From positions 22,568 through 86,567 of the forward strand of contig NZ_FOCV01000027.1 of the NCBI RefSeq assembly GCF_900110205.1: a DNA stretch of 64,000 nucleotides, read 5' to 3'. The notes beneath the pieces were generated by a model. That model was given only the letters and a program-made list of their open reading frames with translations. It made no database searches and had not been told where the DNA came from. Position numbers and translations under genes: made by a program. This stretch comes from Rhizobium tibeticum. Lineage in GTDB: Bacteria; Pseudomonadota; Alphaproteobacteria; Rhizobiales; Rhizobiaceae. Positions 1 through 7,815 of this stretch are shown here, in pieces (position 1 is the first letter of the stretch; every line of letters begins with the position of its first letter).

Positions 1-2
1 GC

Positions 3-563
3 GGCATCCGCGACGAATTCATGCGCGAGCATACCAGCGACTATTTCCAGAACAGCCGGCAAGCGGCCTTCGTCCAGCAGGAATATGCGATCCGAAATCC
101 GATGGATTTCGAGGGCTATGGCGAGCATTGCTGGGGATTTACCGCGAGCGATGGTCCCGGCTGGCAGACAGCGGAGATCGATGGGGTGCGCCGCGAGTTC
201 TTCGACTACATCGCCCGCGGCGCTCCGTTCGGGCCGGATGACGGCACCGTATCGCCCTGGGTTGTCGTGGCATCCCTGCCTTTTGCGCCCGAGATCGTCA
301 TTCCAACCGTCCGTAATTTCGCGAGCATGAATCTGGGGATGACGCGGCTTTACGGCTTCAAGCCATCGTTCAATCAGACTTTCAAGGATGGAAACAGTCC
401 AACTGGCTGGTGGATCAGCCCTTACCACTTCGGGATCGACCAGGGGCCGGTGGCGCTGATGATCGAGAATTATCGCACCGGCTTCCTATGGAATCTGATG
501 CGCAATTGCGAACCTGTTGTCAGGGGGTTGCGCCGCGCTGGCTTCACCGGCGGATGGCTGTAG
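3..563 (+). CDS. Glycoamylase-like protein, C-terminal part (cut by window start)
   Basis: The reading frame is open from the left edge, so this is the 3' end of a longer gene. About 186 residues are visible. The segment GFTASDGPG and the later residues ISPYHFGIDQGP resemble the glycoamylase-like domain (PF10091) found in bacterial putative glucoamylases and at the end of some cyclic beta-glucan synthases. In that family the C-terminal part carries the carbohydrate-binding (alpha/alpha) barrel and an active-site acid. The first ATG in the window (position 21) is almost certainly internal. No downstream gene is close enough to be in an operon. The family assignment is fairly secure; the exact substrate cannot be told from this fragment. 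Confidence 0.75.
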   Translation, partial: GIRDEFMREHTSDYFQNSRQAAFVQQEYAIRNPMDFEGYGEHCWGFTASDGPGWQTAEIDGVRREFFDYIARGAPFGPDDGTVSPWVVVASLPFAPEIVIPTVRNFASMNLGMTRLYGFKPSFNQTFKDGNSPTGWWISPYHFGIDQGPVALMIENYRTGFLWNLMRNCEPVVRGLRRAGFTGGWL

Positions 564-652
564 CGGGGGCGTACATGACCAGCCGCGCAACTTGATCTCG
601 AGTGCGTTGGATCAATCGATCATTCGGCGTTCGATTGGGCCTGCCAAGTTGA

Positions 653-955
653 TCAATGAGAGCCGCGGAGCTGATCGTCCGCTAGCCAATTTCGCTTGAA
701 GACGCTCTTCGTCCCATCCGTCGCCTCGGACGTATGCACGATGTCCTCCCGCAGCCACCAGTCAATTGAGGTGCCGGGCGCCGACAGCTCTCGCTGTTCG
801 AGGTTCGCTGTGACAAGAATTGATATCGACTGGGTCCGCGCAGATTTGACCGCTGCCGTTTCGGCAGCCGACAATGCAAACAGCGGCGCGATAATACCCG
901 TCACGACGACGGATGCGTAGACTGGGAGTGTTTGCGAGTACGACATCACATGCAT
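653..955 (-). CDS. Small hypothetical protein with N-terminal hydrophobic segment
   Basis: The product would be 100 residues (96 if the second ATG at 943 is used). It has one hydrophobic stretch near residues 11-30 (VYASVVVTGIIAPLFALSAA), which could be a signal peptide or anchor; the rest is polar and has no motif I recognise. A weak purine-rich site (GTGGGATGC) precedes the first ATG. Nothing nearby suggests a role. It might be a spurious frame, but the placement of a signal-like start followed by a soluble tail makes a real small envelope protein plausible. Confidence 0.35.
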   Translation of the reverse strand: MHVMSYSQTLPVYASVVVTGIIAPLFALSAAETAAVKSARTQSISILVTANLEQRELSAPGTSIDWWLREDIVHTSEATDGTKSVFKRNWLADDQLRGSH

Positions 956-1230
956 CCCACTGGAACTGCAGCAATACTACAATGTCGCAAGTCAAACTTA
1001 CAGTCGACTCTCTATTTCGATATTTCGCCGAATGAAACGACTGCAGCAAGCGCAGAACAGCGATAGTTGCCGAGCCTGCAGCCTGCTCAGCGTCTTTTAA
1101 AAGGAGAAGGGTAGGCAGCGGATTTGGCTAAGCTAGCTCGTGACGCAGCTGATGCCACGTATTTTCATTACCATTGCCGGGGGCACAGCCTGTGCCGGCC
1201 ACGCCTCTGCGGCCGTAGTGCAAACGCCGC

Positions 1231-1770
1231 TCAGCGTGCAAGGTCGGCCGCCTTTTCCAGGCTCACCCCCTTGACCAGTGGGTCAGCGTGCCGATGCGCC
1301 AATCGCCATTCGGCTCCTTCGCGGCGATAAACCAAGGTAACCCGCAGCGGCCAGTCCTGGGCGGGCAGCCCGCAGACCTCGACATGCTGTCGTTCGATGA
1401 TCGCGAGGACCACCATGTCGGCGGAACCGTAGGCTTGAACAAGTTCCTGCTCGAAGGTGCCGTTCTTGAAGAAACGGCCCATCGCCTCGAGTCGCTCGGT
1501 CGTGAGTTCGAAGCTCCGCGTTGGTTTTCCCCCGAACGGAGACATCAGCGTGAAATCGTCGGTATAGGTGATCCGCTCGCGGTACTTTTTTATATCTCCG
1601 CGCATGAGTGCCGCGTGCGCTTCCTTAGAACGCTGGACGAGGTCGGCAACCGTTTTGTCGACAACAGCCTCCTCGTGAGCCTGATGCGAGACCTTCGCGG
1701 ATCTCGCAGTATGCGACAACGCGAGGCCGGCGCCTGCTGCGGCGAGAGTTGAACGTTGCGATACTGACAT
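1231..1770 (-). CDS. SnoaL/DUF4440-like (NTF2-fold) exported protein
   Basis: A 179-residue protein with a possible weak signal peptide (residues 5-25, SQRSTLAAAGAGLALSHTARS), followed by an NTF2-like fold. The central segment with YTDDFTLMSPFGGKP and the C-terminal VTLVYRREGAEWRLAHRHADP are typical of the SnoaL/DUF4440 ketosteroid-isomerase-like superfamily, where the final strand ends in WRLAHRH. No catalytic role can be assigned. It is transcribed divergently from a LysR regulator at 1886, an arrangement in which the regulator usually controls the divergent gene. The family is convincing, the function open. Confidence 0.75.
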   Translation of the reverse strand: MSVSQRSTLAAAGAGLALSHTARSAKVSHQAHEEAVVDKTVADLVQRSKEAHAALMRGDIKKYRERITYTDDFTLMSPFGGKPTRSFELTTERLEAMGRFFKNGTFEQELVQAYGSADMVVLAIIERQHVEVCGLPAQDWPLRVTLVYRREGAEWRLAHRHADPLVKGVSLEKAADLAR

Positions 1771-1866
1771 GGGGAGCGCTCCTACACTGTTTGATCGCTG
1801 CGAAGCTCGCTTGGGCTGCCCCGCTTGCTGAGGAGTGGAGATCGCACTTCAATGATGCTGAATCCG

Positions 1867-1881
1867 GTGATATGATTTCAC
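1867..1881. promoter_or_regulatory. Possible LysR-type operator dyad
   Basis: The sequence GTGA-N7-TCAC lies just upstream of the LysR start at 1886 and in the gap shared with the divergent SnoaL-like gene. LysR regulators often bind interrupted dyads near their own start. The dyad is short and could be chance. Confidence 0.25.
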
Positions 1882-1885
1882 TGAT

Positions 1886-2848
1886 ATGCTGAACAGAATT
1901 GACCTTTCCCGTTCAGACCTCAACCTCCTCGTTTTTTTCGAGGTGGTGCTCGACGAGCGTCATGTCGGGCGGGCGGCCGAGAGATTGGCTCTCACGCCTT
2001 CAGCAGTCAGCCATGGGCTCGGCAGGTTGCGCCGCCTTCTCAATGACCCGCTCTTCCTCAGAACGCCCAGAGGTGTTTTGCCGACGGCGCGCGCGATGGA
2101 GCTGGCCGGGCCAATCGCTGATATTTTGGCGCGGGCTAGGGATGTGATCTCGACGGCCGAGCCGTTCGATCCCAAGAACTCCACGCGCCGGTTTACGATC
2201 GGCGCTCCCGACGGAGTCACGGCGGTCTTCCTGCGGCCGCTTCTCGCCGAGTTGCATCGGGCCGCGCCCGGCATAGACATCGGCGTGCGTCAGTTGCTTC
2301 CCGTTCCGGGAGAAATGTCGCCCGAGCGCGCTTGGCGCACCGCCTTTGGCGATTTGGAGGCAGGGGCGATGGACATTGCCGTCATCCCGTCGTTCCATAT
2401 TCCCACGCGCTTCCATGCCCGCAGCCTCTACGACGAGGATTTCGTCATTGCGATGCGGGTCGGGCATCCGTTCGCGGACGATCCTACGTTGGAGCGCTAT
2501 TGCGAGATGCAGCATCTGGTCGTCTCGTTCACCGGCGATCCCCATGGCTTCGTGGACGAGATTCTGGCGACTCAAGGCTACTCACGGCGGATATCGCTGA
2601 CCGTTCCCAACTTCATGTTCGCGCTCGCCGTCGTAGCCGACACCGACCTGATTTCGGCACTGCCGAGGAGATTTGTCGCCATGCATGCAGCGCGGTTCGG
2701 GGTGATAAGTCTGGAAAGCCCGTTCCCACCGACAACCTTCCAACTCAACGCCATCGCGCCGAGGGCGGCGATGATGGACGCGGGGCTGGCATGGATTTTC
2801 GATCTGCTTGCCCCAAAACGCGCAGGCTCACACAACCGTCTGCCATAG
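1886..2848 (+). CDS. LysR-family transcriptional regulator
   Basis: A 320-residue protein of normal LysR length. Residues 7-66 form the winged helix-turn-helix (DLNLLVFFEVVLDERHVGRA, then LTPSAVSHGLGRLR), in the NodD-like style 'DLNLL...'. Residues from about 95 form the periplasmic-binding-protein-like inducer domain (FTIGAPDGVTAVFLRPLL). The divergent NTF2-fold gene ending at 1231 is its most likely target. The inducer is unknown. No strong ribosome-binding site precedes the ATG, but this start gives the canonical domain length. Confidence 0.92.
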   Translation: MLNRIDLSRSDLNLLVFFEVVLDERHVGRAAERLALTPSAVSHGLGRLRRLLNDPLFLRTPRGVLPTARAMELAGPIADILARARDVISTAEPFDPKNSTRRFTIGAPDGVTAVFLRPLLAELHRAAPGIDIGVRQLLPVPGEMSPERAWRTAFGDLEAGAMDIAVIPSFHIPTRFHARSLYDEDFVIAMRVGHPFADDPTLERYCEMQHLVVSFTGDPHGFVDEILATQGYSRRISLTVPNFMFALAVVADTDLISALPRRFVAMHAARFGVISLESPFPPTTFQLNAIAPRAAMMDAGLAWIFDLLAPKRAGSHNRLP

Positions 2849-3089
2849 CTCGGAGTTGAGAAGTGTCCCGACTTTACTGCGCTCAACGCAATTGTCGCGA
2901 ATTTGCGGTTGCCGACTGGATCTGGATTTGCCAGTCGCAAGTAGTGAGCGTCAGGTTCTGGATCGTGTAGACCAATCCGGACGAGATAGGCAGCCCGACA
3001 TTCGCATCGCCGACCAAACAAGTTCATTGATGACCCAGATCGAGATGACCGTTCCTGGCATGGGGTTCTTAGCTCTGGGGCACCGCCCC

Positions 3090-3377
3090 TTAGTTTCGGC
3101 TCCAGGCCAAAAATGGCCGATAGTGTCGCTGGACGATAAGCAGAGTTCGATCCGGTTGGATGATATAGATCTCCTCGACCTCGCGCCCCGTCTGATCCGT
3201 GAACGTATGGGGGAACGAAGAGCCGACCGGCGACCTCGTGAGCTTCGTTCGGGGCTGGCCGCCGTAGGTGATGCTGCCGGGAATAGGTGCGTAACCTTCC
3301 GACGAATAGGATCCCGAAACGGCAGTGCAGCTTGCGACAAGGACTGCCGTCACGGCCGCCGCTACTATTTGGATCAT
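3090..3377 (-). CDS. Small putative lipoprotein
   Basis: A 95-residue product with a lipoprotein signal: hydrophobic residues 3-15 followed by the lipobox LVAS-C at about residue 17. The mature part has the segments GSITYGGQPRTKLTRSPVGS and DQTGREVEEIYIIQPDRTLLIV, which look like a compact beta-rich outer-membrane or periplasmic domain. I do not recognise a named family. It stands alone, with no neighbouring gene in the same direction. Confidence 0.6.
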   Translation of the reverse strand: MIQIVAAAVTAVLVASCTAVSGSYSSEGYAPIPGSITYGGQPRTKLTRSPVGSSFPHTFTDQTGREVEEIYIIQPDRTLLIVQRHYRPFLAWSRN

Positions 3378-3465
3378 CCTCTGGCCTCCCTGTTCATCGG
3401 TGAGATCTCGCCGATGTGATCGGCGACGATCACTGGTCTACTCGATTTCGTCATCAAAGTCTCTT

Positions 3466-3510
3466 GCGCAGCGGGCTCCTTCGATCAGACGCTGCCATCA
3501 CGTTGATAGG
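3466..3510. repeat. Copy 1 of a ~45-bp dispersed repeat
   Basis: The stretch starting GCGCAGCGGGCTCCTTCGAT and ending CCATCACGTTGATAGG recurs with a few changes at 9435-9480. Both copies lie in non-coding DNA next to pseudogenes (AbiE and haemagglutinin remnants). Confidence 0.55.
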
Positions 3511-3670
3511 CATGGCCGTCTCATAGCTATCGCCATGATCGTCGCCGATCCATTCCTGGTGCACCTTGGCCCGCCAGCGCGGACGCCATTGACAGTCGAT
3601 CCATCCCAAACCTTACACCACGGCTAAATTCCGAACACCGAATTGTGCTGACAAAGCTCCGGCCTCAGCC

Positions 3671-4595
3671 TCAGCCATCTTCAATTCCAAGAACCTTCGA
3701 AAGCCTCTCGACAAACTTTGCGCGCACATCGTCCGGCAGCTTATCGAGATTGAGCTGTTTGAATTTAACCGCCGGAAGTCCTGCCGCATCAGGGAGTCCA
3801 AGCTTTTCCCAATCCGGCGTCCCCTTCTTGAATCCGACCAGAAACTTGCGATGAGGTGCCGGCATGGCGCCGGCAATGGTTTCGACAAGCTGCTCCCGCG
3901 CGCCGCCAGTAGCGTATCAAGCGCGACGTCCTCGACGGCCATGCCATCAAAGTTCTGCTCGAACTCCGCCCTAATATCTTTGCGACCCGGTGCGAGCACT
4001 TCAGCAACGGGCCTGCCGTGGCTGATCAGATAAACGATAAAGGCCTGGCGAAGGGCTTCGCTTATCCCTTCGGCCGCTAACAAATCCCGTATGTCGAACA
4101 GGTCGCGCGGATGCTGCCTATCCAGAGCCGCCATGATTTTTCCCGCGTACAAGTCGGCGAACGATACGACCTGGATTTCCGCGAAGCCGAATTGATCTTC
4201 GACCGCAGGCGATACCGATCGCATCTCCGGCGCAAAGACACATCCGCGCAGGACGGGCGTCACCTCGATCTTGGTCTGCGTACGTCCCTGCTGGACGATG
4301 AGACGCGTGAGGGTGCCGTCGGCCTGCCGGCTTTCAGCAACCCGAACAGATTTTCTAATTCCTTCAATGCGCTTCTTTATCCGCAGCAGCGCGGCTTCAA
4401 CGCCGCAAGAGACTCATCGCGTGGCGCGACGGGTAGGAACGTCAGGTCTATATCGACTGACAGTCGGGGCATATCGCGGACAAACAGGTTGATCGCTGTT
4501 CCTCCCTTCAGTGCAAAGCAAGTCTCCTCGGCGACAGCTGGCATTGTCTGTACGAGTAATGTGACCTGCTGCCGGTAGCGTTCATTGATCGGCAT
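3671..4595 (-). pseudogene. abiEii: AbiEii-like toxin nucleotidyltransferase, broken by two frameshifts
   Basis: Three consecutive frames together spell one AbiEii/AbiGii-type toxin. Residues 1-66 (ALKGGTAINLFVRDMPRLSVDIDLTF, the nucleotidyltransferase signature with the D-I-D metal pair) are in the first frame. Near 4400 a one-base loss moves the reading to the second frame (RIKKRIEGIRKSVRV ... FADLYAGKIMAALDRQHPRDLFDI). Near 3880 a two-base gain inside a GCGCGC run moves it to a third (MPAPHRKFLVGFKKG ... LDKLPDDVRAKFVERL). The two changes do not restore the frame between them. The 5' end overlaps the intact antitoxin gene by 14 bases, as in normal abiE operons. The toxin should be inactive unless there is slippage or a sequence error. 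Confidence 0.88.
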
Positions 4596-5436
4596 ACAAG
4601 TCCTCCGGAACGGTGATCAGATAGGTCGGGTCCAGACGCCCGCCCTGCACAAGCATGCGCTTGCCTGTCCCGAGATCGATTGCCTCTTTGTCCAGATGTT
4701 TGCGCCAGGGATGCTGGTGGCGATCGGCAAAGAAGAAGAACAGACGCTTGACCTTGATGCTTTTGCAGTCGACGAGCAGCTTTTGAAGTCGCCGCGGGCT
4801 GAGGGTCGTGAGTCCCTCGATGATTTTATCAGCCTGATCAAAACTCTCATGGTTAGGCAGCCCGTCCAGCATTTCGAGGACGGCCCGCTCGGGCGTCGAC
4901 AGGGTCAGCGGCCATTCCCATTGTCCCCAGGGTATCACGTTAAAGGAGCCACCTTGGATCGGGTCCACAATGATGTGACTGTTGTCTTTAACGTTCCAGT
5001 CGAGACTAGTGGTGCCAAAGGTTATCGGCTCATTGCGAAACAGCGCGTCGCTGTTGTGATGAACGAACCGGGTTTCCAGAGGGAGCTTGTTCAGCCATGA
5101 GGGCGCCGCCTTGGGACCATACAGATGAATCTCTTTCTCTTCGCGCCTGAGATAATGCGAGAAGCCATGAAGAGACAATGCTGTGCGGCCCCCGACAAGG
5201 AAGGGTTGCCGCAGCAGCAGGGTTTGCAGCGATATGACGACGTGCTCCCAGAGGAGTTCGCCGCCCGGCTTTCGGTACACGCCGCGTGTCACGCGCACCA
5301 GCCATCCGTTCAGAACGTATTTCCGGCAAAGCTGCGGAGAGTAGCCGTGCTCGCTCAGCCAGGCGGCGTCCACGACCAGCCCTTGCGGGAGTTCACGCTG
5401 CAGGTGGTTTAGCTTTCCTTTATATTCTCCACTCAT
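4582..5436 (-). CDS. abiEi: AbiEi-like antitoxin of a type IV toxin-antitoxin system
   Basis: A 284-residue protein matching the AbiEi family in length and order: an N-terminal winged-helix domain (VVDAAWLSEHGYSPQLCRKYVLNGWLVRVTRGVYRKPGG), then the C-terminal antitoxin domain (VGGRTALSLHGFSHYL; LSTPERAVLEMLDGLP). In characterised AbiE systems the antitoxin represses its own promoter and neutralises AbiEii without direct binding. The gene is first in the operon and overlaps the broken toxin. An inverted repeat directly upstream fits autoregulation. With the toxin dead, the antitoxin may persist as a relic or as protection against a homologous toxin elsewhere. Confidence 0.9.
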   Translation of the reverse strand: MSGEYKGKLNHLQRELPQGLVVDAAWLSEHGYSPQLCRKYVLNGWLVRVTRGVYRKPGGELLWEHVVISLQTLLLRQPFLVGGRTALSLHGFSHYLRREEKEIHLYGPKAAPSWLNKLPLETRFVHHNSDALFRNEPITFGTTSLDWNVKDNSHIIVDPIQGGSFNVIPWGQWEWPLTLSTPERAVLEMLDGLPNHESFDQADKIIEGLTTLSPRRLQKLLVDCKSIKVKRLFFFFADRHQHPWRKHLDKEAIDLGTGKRMLVQGGRLDPTYLITVPEDLYADQ

Positions 5437-5464
5437 GGTTTATATTATAGGGAATATGTAAACC
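5437..5464. promoter_or_regulatory. Candidate AbiEi operator (inverted repeat)
   Basis: GGTTTA at 5437-5442 and TAAACC at 5459-5464 are exact inverted arms around an AT-rich centre, immediately upstream of the abiEi start at 5436. AbiEi proteins are known to bind inverted repeats in their own promoter, so this is the expected place. Confidence 0.5.
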
Positions 5465-5757
5465 GAATTCAAGTTTGAAATTCCATCGATTTATGAACCA
5501 AAGGGCTACAAACTACGATACATTCAAACCTTCCTATTTTCCGCGGTATTGATGGCATTCCCTGGTACTTGCCTGCTTCGTCTGGGGCCGTCCGTCGCCT
5601 CACAAGAGGAGGGCGACGGCGCGACAGCGAACAGGCCGGCCGGCGACGGCATACTGGTTCGGTCTGACCTCGGCGTAGACTTTCCAGTGAACACGGTCGA
5701 ATTTGATGCTTTGGAAGCATTCCTGATGCCACAGATTCTCATGTTACTGCAGGAGAA

Positions 5758-6240
5758 ACAGCCGACATCGTGACATGCTCGGAGGCTGTGAACGCCGGCG
5801 ACGGTCGCTGGCTGATGACCGCGGGTGTCGTTCTGGTTCGACAGAAGCCGGGCCGTGCGAAAGGTGTCATGTTCATCACCATCGAGGACGAGACGGTCCG
5901 GCCAATCTGGTCGTCTGGCGGTCGTTGTTCGAGCAGCGCCGCCGCGTGGTCCTCGGATCGTCGATGATGGCGATCAATGGGAAGATCCAGCGAGAGGGCG
6001 ACGCGGTCCATCTCGTGCCACAGCCGCTCTTCGATCTGTCGGGCGACCTGTCAGGGCTTGCCGACCGCGACACGGAGTTCAACCTACCGACGGGCAGGGG
6101 AGACGAGCTTGCGCATGGCGGCGGGCCGGACCCAAGGGACAAGCCGAAGCCTGCGGTTCAGCCGCGGGACATCTTCATCCCGGATCTCCACATCGACACC
6201 TTGAAGGTGAAGGCGCGAAATTTCCACGAGCTTCGTGTGT
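5758..6240 (+). pseudogene. dnaE2: Remnant of error-prone DNA polymerase DnaE2 (C-terminal part, frameshifted)
   Basis: The translation VLVRQKPGRAKGVMFITIED in one frame, continuing after a one-base loss near 5897 as NLVVWRSLFEQRRRVVLGSS and LSGLADRDTEFNLPTGRGDE in the next, is the C-terminal OB-fold region and tail of DnaE2 (ImuC). The closing IPDLHIDTLKVKARNF is the usual DnaE2 ending, but the stop codon expected there is absent and the frame runs on. Only about 160 of roughly 1,080 residues remain. No imuA or imuB is nearby. This is clearly a relic. Confidence 0.85.
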
Positions 6241-6300
6241 CGGTGTCGGATTGTCCTTCCCCCGTTCGTCCTCTGCTTGACCAGCACAGGAGAACGGCCA

Positions 6301-6744
6301 ATGAGCAACGAAACCAAAGTCCATATCGAAGAAGAGGCGATTATCGCCATGCTAACGATGCGCGCTTCCGCGCTCGGCGAAAAAGATGCCAAGGGCGCAC
6401 TTTCCTACGAAACCGAGGATTCTGTCGAGTTTTCGCTAGCACCGCCGCTCGTCTATCACGGCAAGGACGAGGCAGGCCTACAGGCGTGGTTCAATACCTG
6501 GGAAGGTCCGATCGGTGGCGATGTTTGCGATGAAAAGCTAACGGTCGGTGGAGACGTTGCTTTCTGGAGTGGTCTGACGCGCATGACGGGAACTAAAACT
6601 GACGGCACCGAGGTCGATCTTTGGTTTCGTCAAACCCTTGGCCTGGTGAAGCGCGATGGCCGGTGGATGGTGTCCCACCAACATGCATCCGTGCCATTCG
6701 CCATGGATGGAAGCGGGCGCGCTCTGTTCGATCTCAAACCTTAA
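6301..6744 (+). CDS. SnoaL-like (NTF2-fold) protein
   Basis: A 147-residue protein preceded by a good ribosome-binding site (CAGGAGAACGGCC then ATG), which decides this start over one 66 bases upstream. The pattern ALGEKDAKGALSY, SLAPPLVYHGKDEAGLQAWF and the ending LVKRDGRWMVSHQHASVPF is typical of SnoaL-like/DUF4440 proteins with the NTF2 cone fold. Such proteins include ketosteroid-isomerase-like enzymes and many of unknown function. It lies just after the dnaE2 relic, with no operon partner, and is a different lineage from the SnoaL-like gene at 1231-1770. Confidence 0.85.
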   Translation: MSNETKVHIEEEAIIAMLTMRASALGEKDAKGALSYETEDSVEFSLAPPLVYHGKDEAGLQAWFNTWEGPIGGDVCDEKLTVGGDVAFWSGLTRMTGTKTDGTEVDLWFRQTLGLVKRDGRWMVSHQHASVPFAMDGSGRALFDLKP

Positions 6745-7166
6745 ACGACTGGCCTCAGGGTATCGATGTCCCCAGGCCGCCGACGGTGGAGTTTTACTTT
6801 GTTCGATGAGGTCCAGGCTCGGATGCCGACCTCAGCGCCTCTTCGCGACGTCTGGTTTCGCTCTCATTGAGAGGTGCACTGATCGTCGCGATGGCTTCAA
6901 GCTCGGCATCGCAGATTTCCAGAAGTCAGGGTCGGCCGATCGCTGGTGGCGGCTGCTTTTTCGCCTTTGAATGGGAAGCGTTTCGCCTACTGCATGGGTG
7001 GAAGGACACATCGTGCCAGAATAGAGCCTGCTTCTCCCAGCTGATGTTACCATTACGCAGGCATGACCGCATTGGGCCCGAGAGCGGTCGAGTGTTCGGT
7101 CAGGAGTGGCCACCGCATCATCGACAGTCGATTCCTGCGCCGTTGCGGCCATTTGTCGAAGCGCGC
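6745..7166. other. Non-coding stretch, no supported gene
   Basis: Open frames exist on both strands here, but none shows a recognisable domain, signal peptide or ribosome-binding site. I see nothing else to annotate. Confidence 0.4.
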
Positions 7167-7553
7167 TCAAGGATACTCGCGCTTGCACATTGCTATCAGC
7201 GAAGGCACCGCCTCGGGCCTTGAAATCGCCATTTCCCCTATGATGTCGACAAAGTTTTGGGTGGCTTTGCGTGCCTGCTCCCTCGTCCCCCCGACAGCGA
7301 GAACATTTGCGACGCCCTGATCATATAAAACCTTGAACTTGGCCATGTATCGATCTGAATCGGCGTCATCACCGGCGTCCTTACTTGCCCTTGCCAAGTA
7401 CTGGTAAAACGCTGCGCATGCCATCGGCCTATCATCATAGGTCGTTGGCTGCTTCAACTCCGCCACGACCGGAAGCAAAATCAGGTAAATCCCCACCGTT
7501 GATGCCAAAAGTGTAATCGCCTCCAAGGCAGTCCCCTTTGCGCAAGCTCTCAA
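7167..7553 (-). CDS. Small hypothetical membrane-anchored protein
   Basis: Up to 128 residues. A hydrophobic segment near residues 11-30 (ITLLASTVGIYLILLPVVAE) is followed by a soluble helical domain with Cys47 and Cys124 and the phrase AFYQYLARASKDAGDDADSD. The longest form starts at a TTG codon; a second TTG 27 bases downstream (7526) is preceded by AAAGGGG and is also possible. I do not recognise the family. It is isolated, facing away from the MscS channel gene. Confidence 0.5.
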   Translation of the reverse strand: MRACAKGTALEAITLLASTVGIYLILLPVVAELKQPTTYDDRPMACAAFYQYLARASKDAGDDADSDRYMAKFKVLYDQGVANVLAVGGTREQARKATQNFVDIIGEMAISRPEAVPSLIAMCKREYP

Positions 7554-7815
7554 TCTTGCCTATGATCGCGCTCTCTGGTTGTGACGTCTATCGCAGCGCA
7601 ATTTTCAAACGGTAAGGCACATCACTACAAATTTCGATGTCCTACAGGGCTACGAAGAATCGTTTGCCTTTTGGTTGCCAGTTCGGAAGAAAGAAGAAGA
7701 ACCCCGAGAATCAGGAAGCCGCCAGCACTTGTTCCTTCGGGGTTCCGAAGTCTACATTCTCCCGGCGCCTGCGACGGCGTAATTGCCCGGTTTCTTCTAT
7801 CAATCGGATTTCAAC

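Noticed and set aside
2000..2575. A 191-codon minus-strand frame opposite the LysR gene
   Set aside because: LysR domains are clear on the plus strand; the mirror has no recognisable content.
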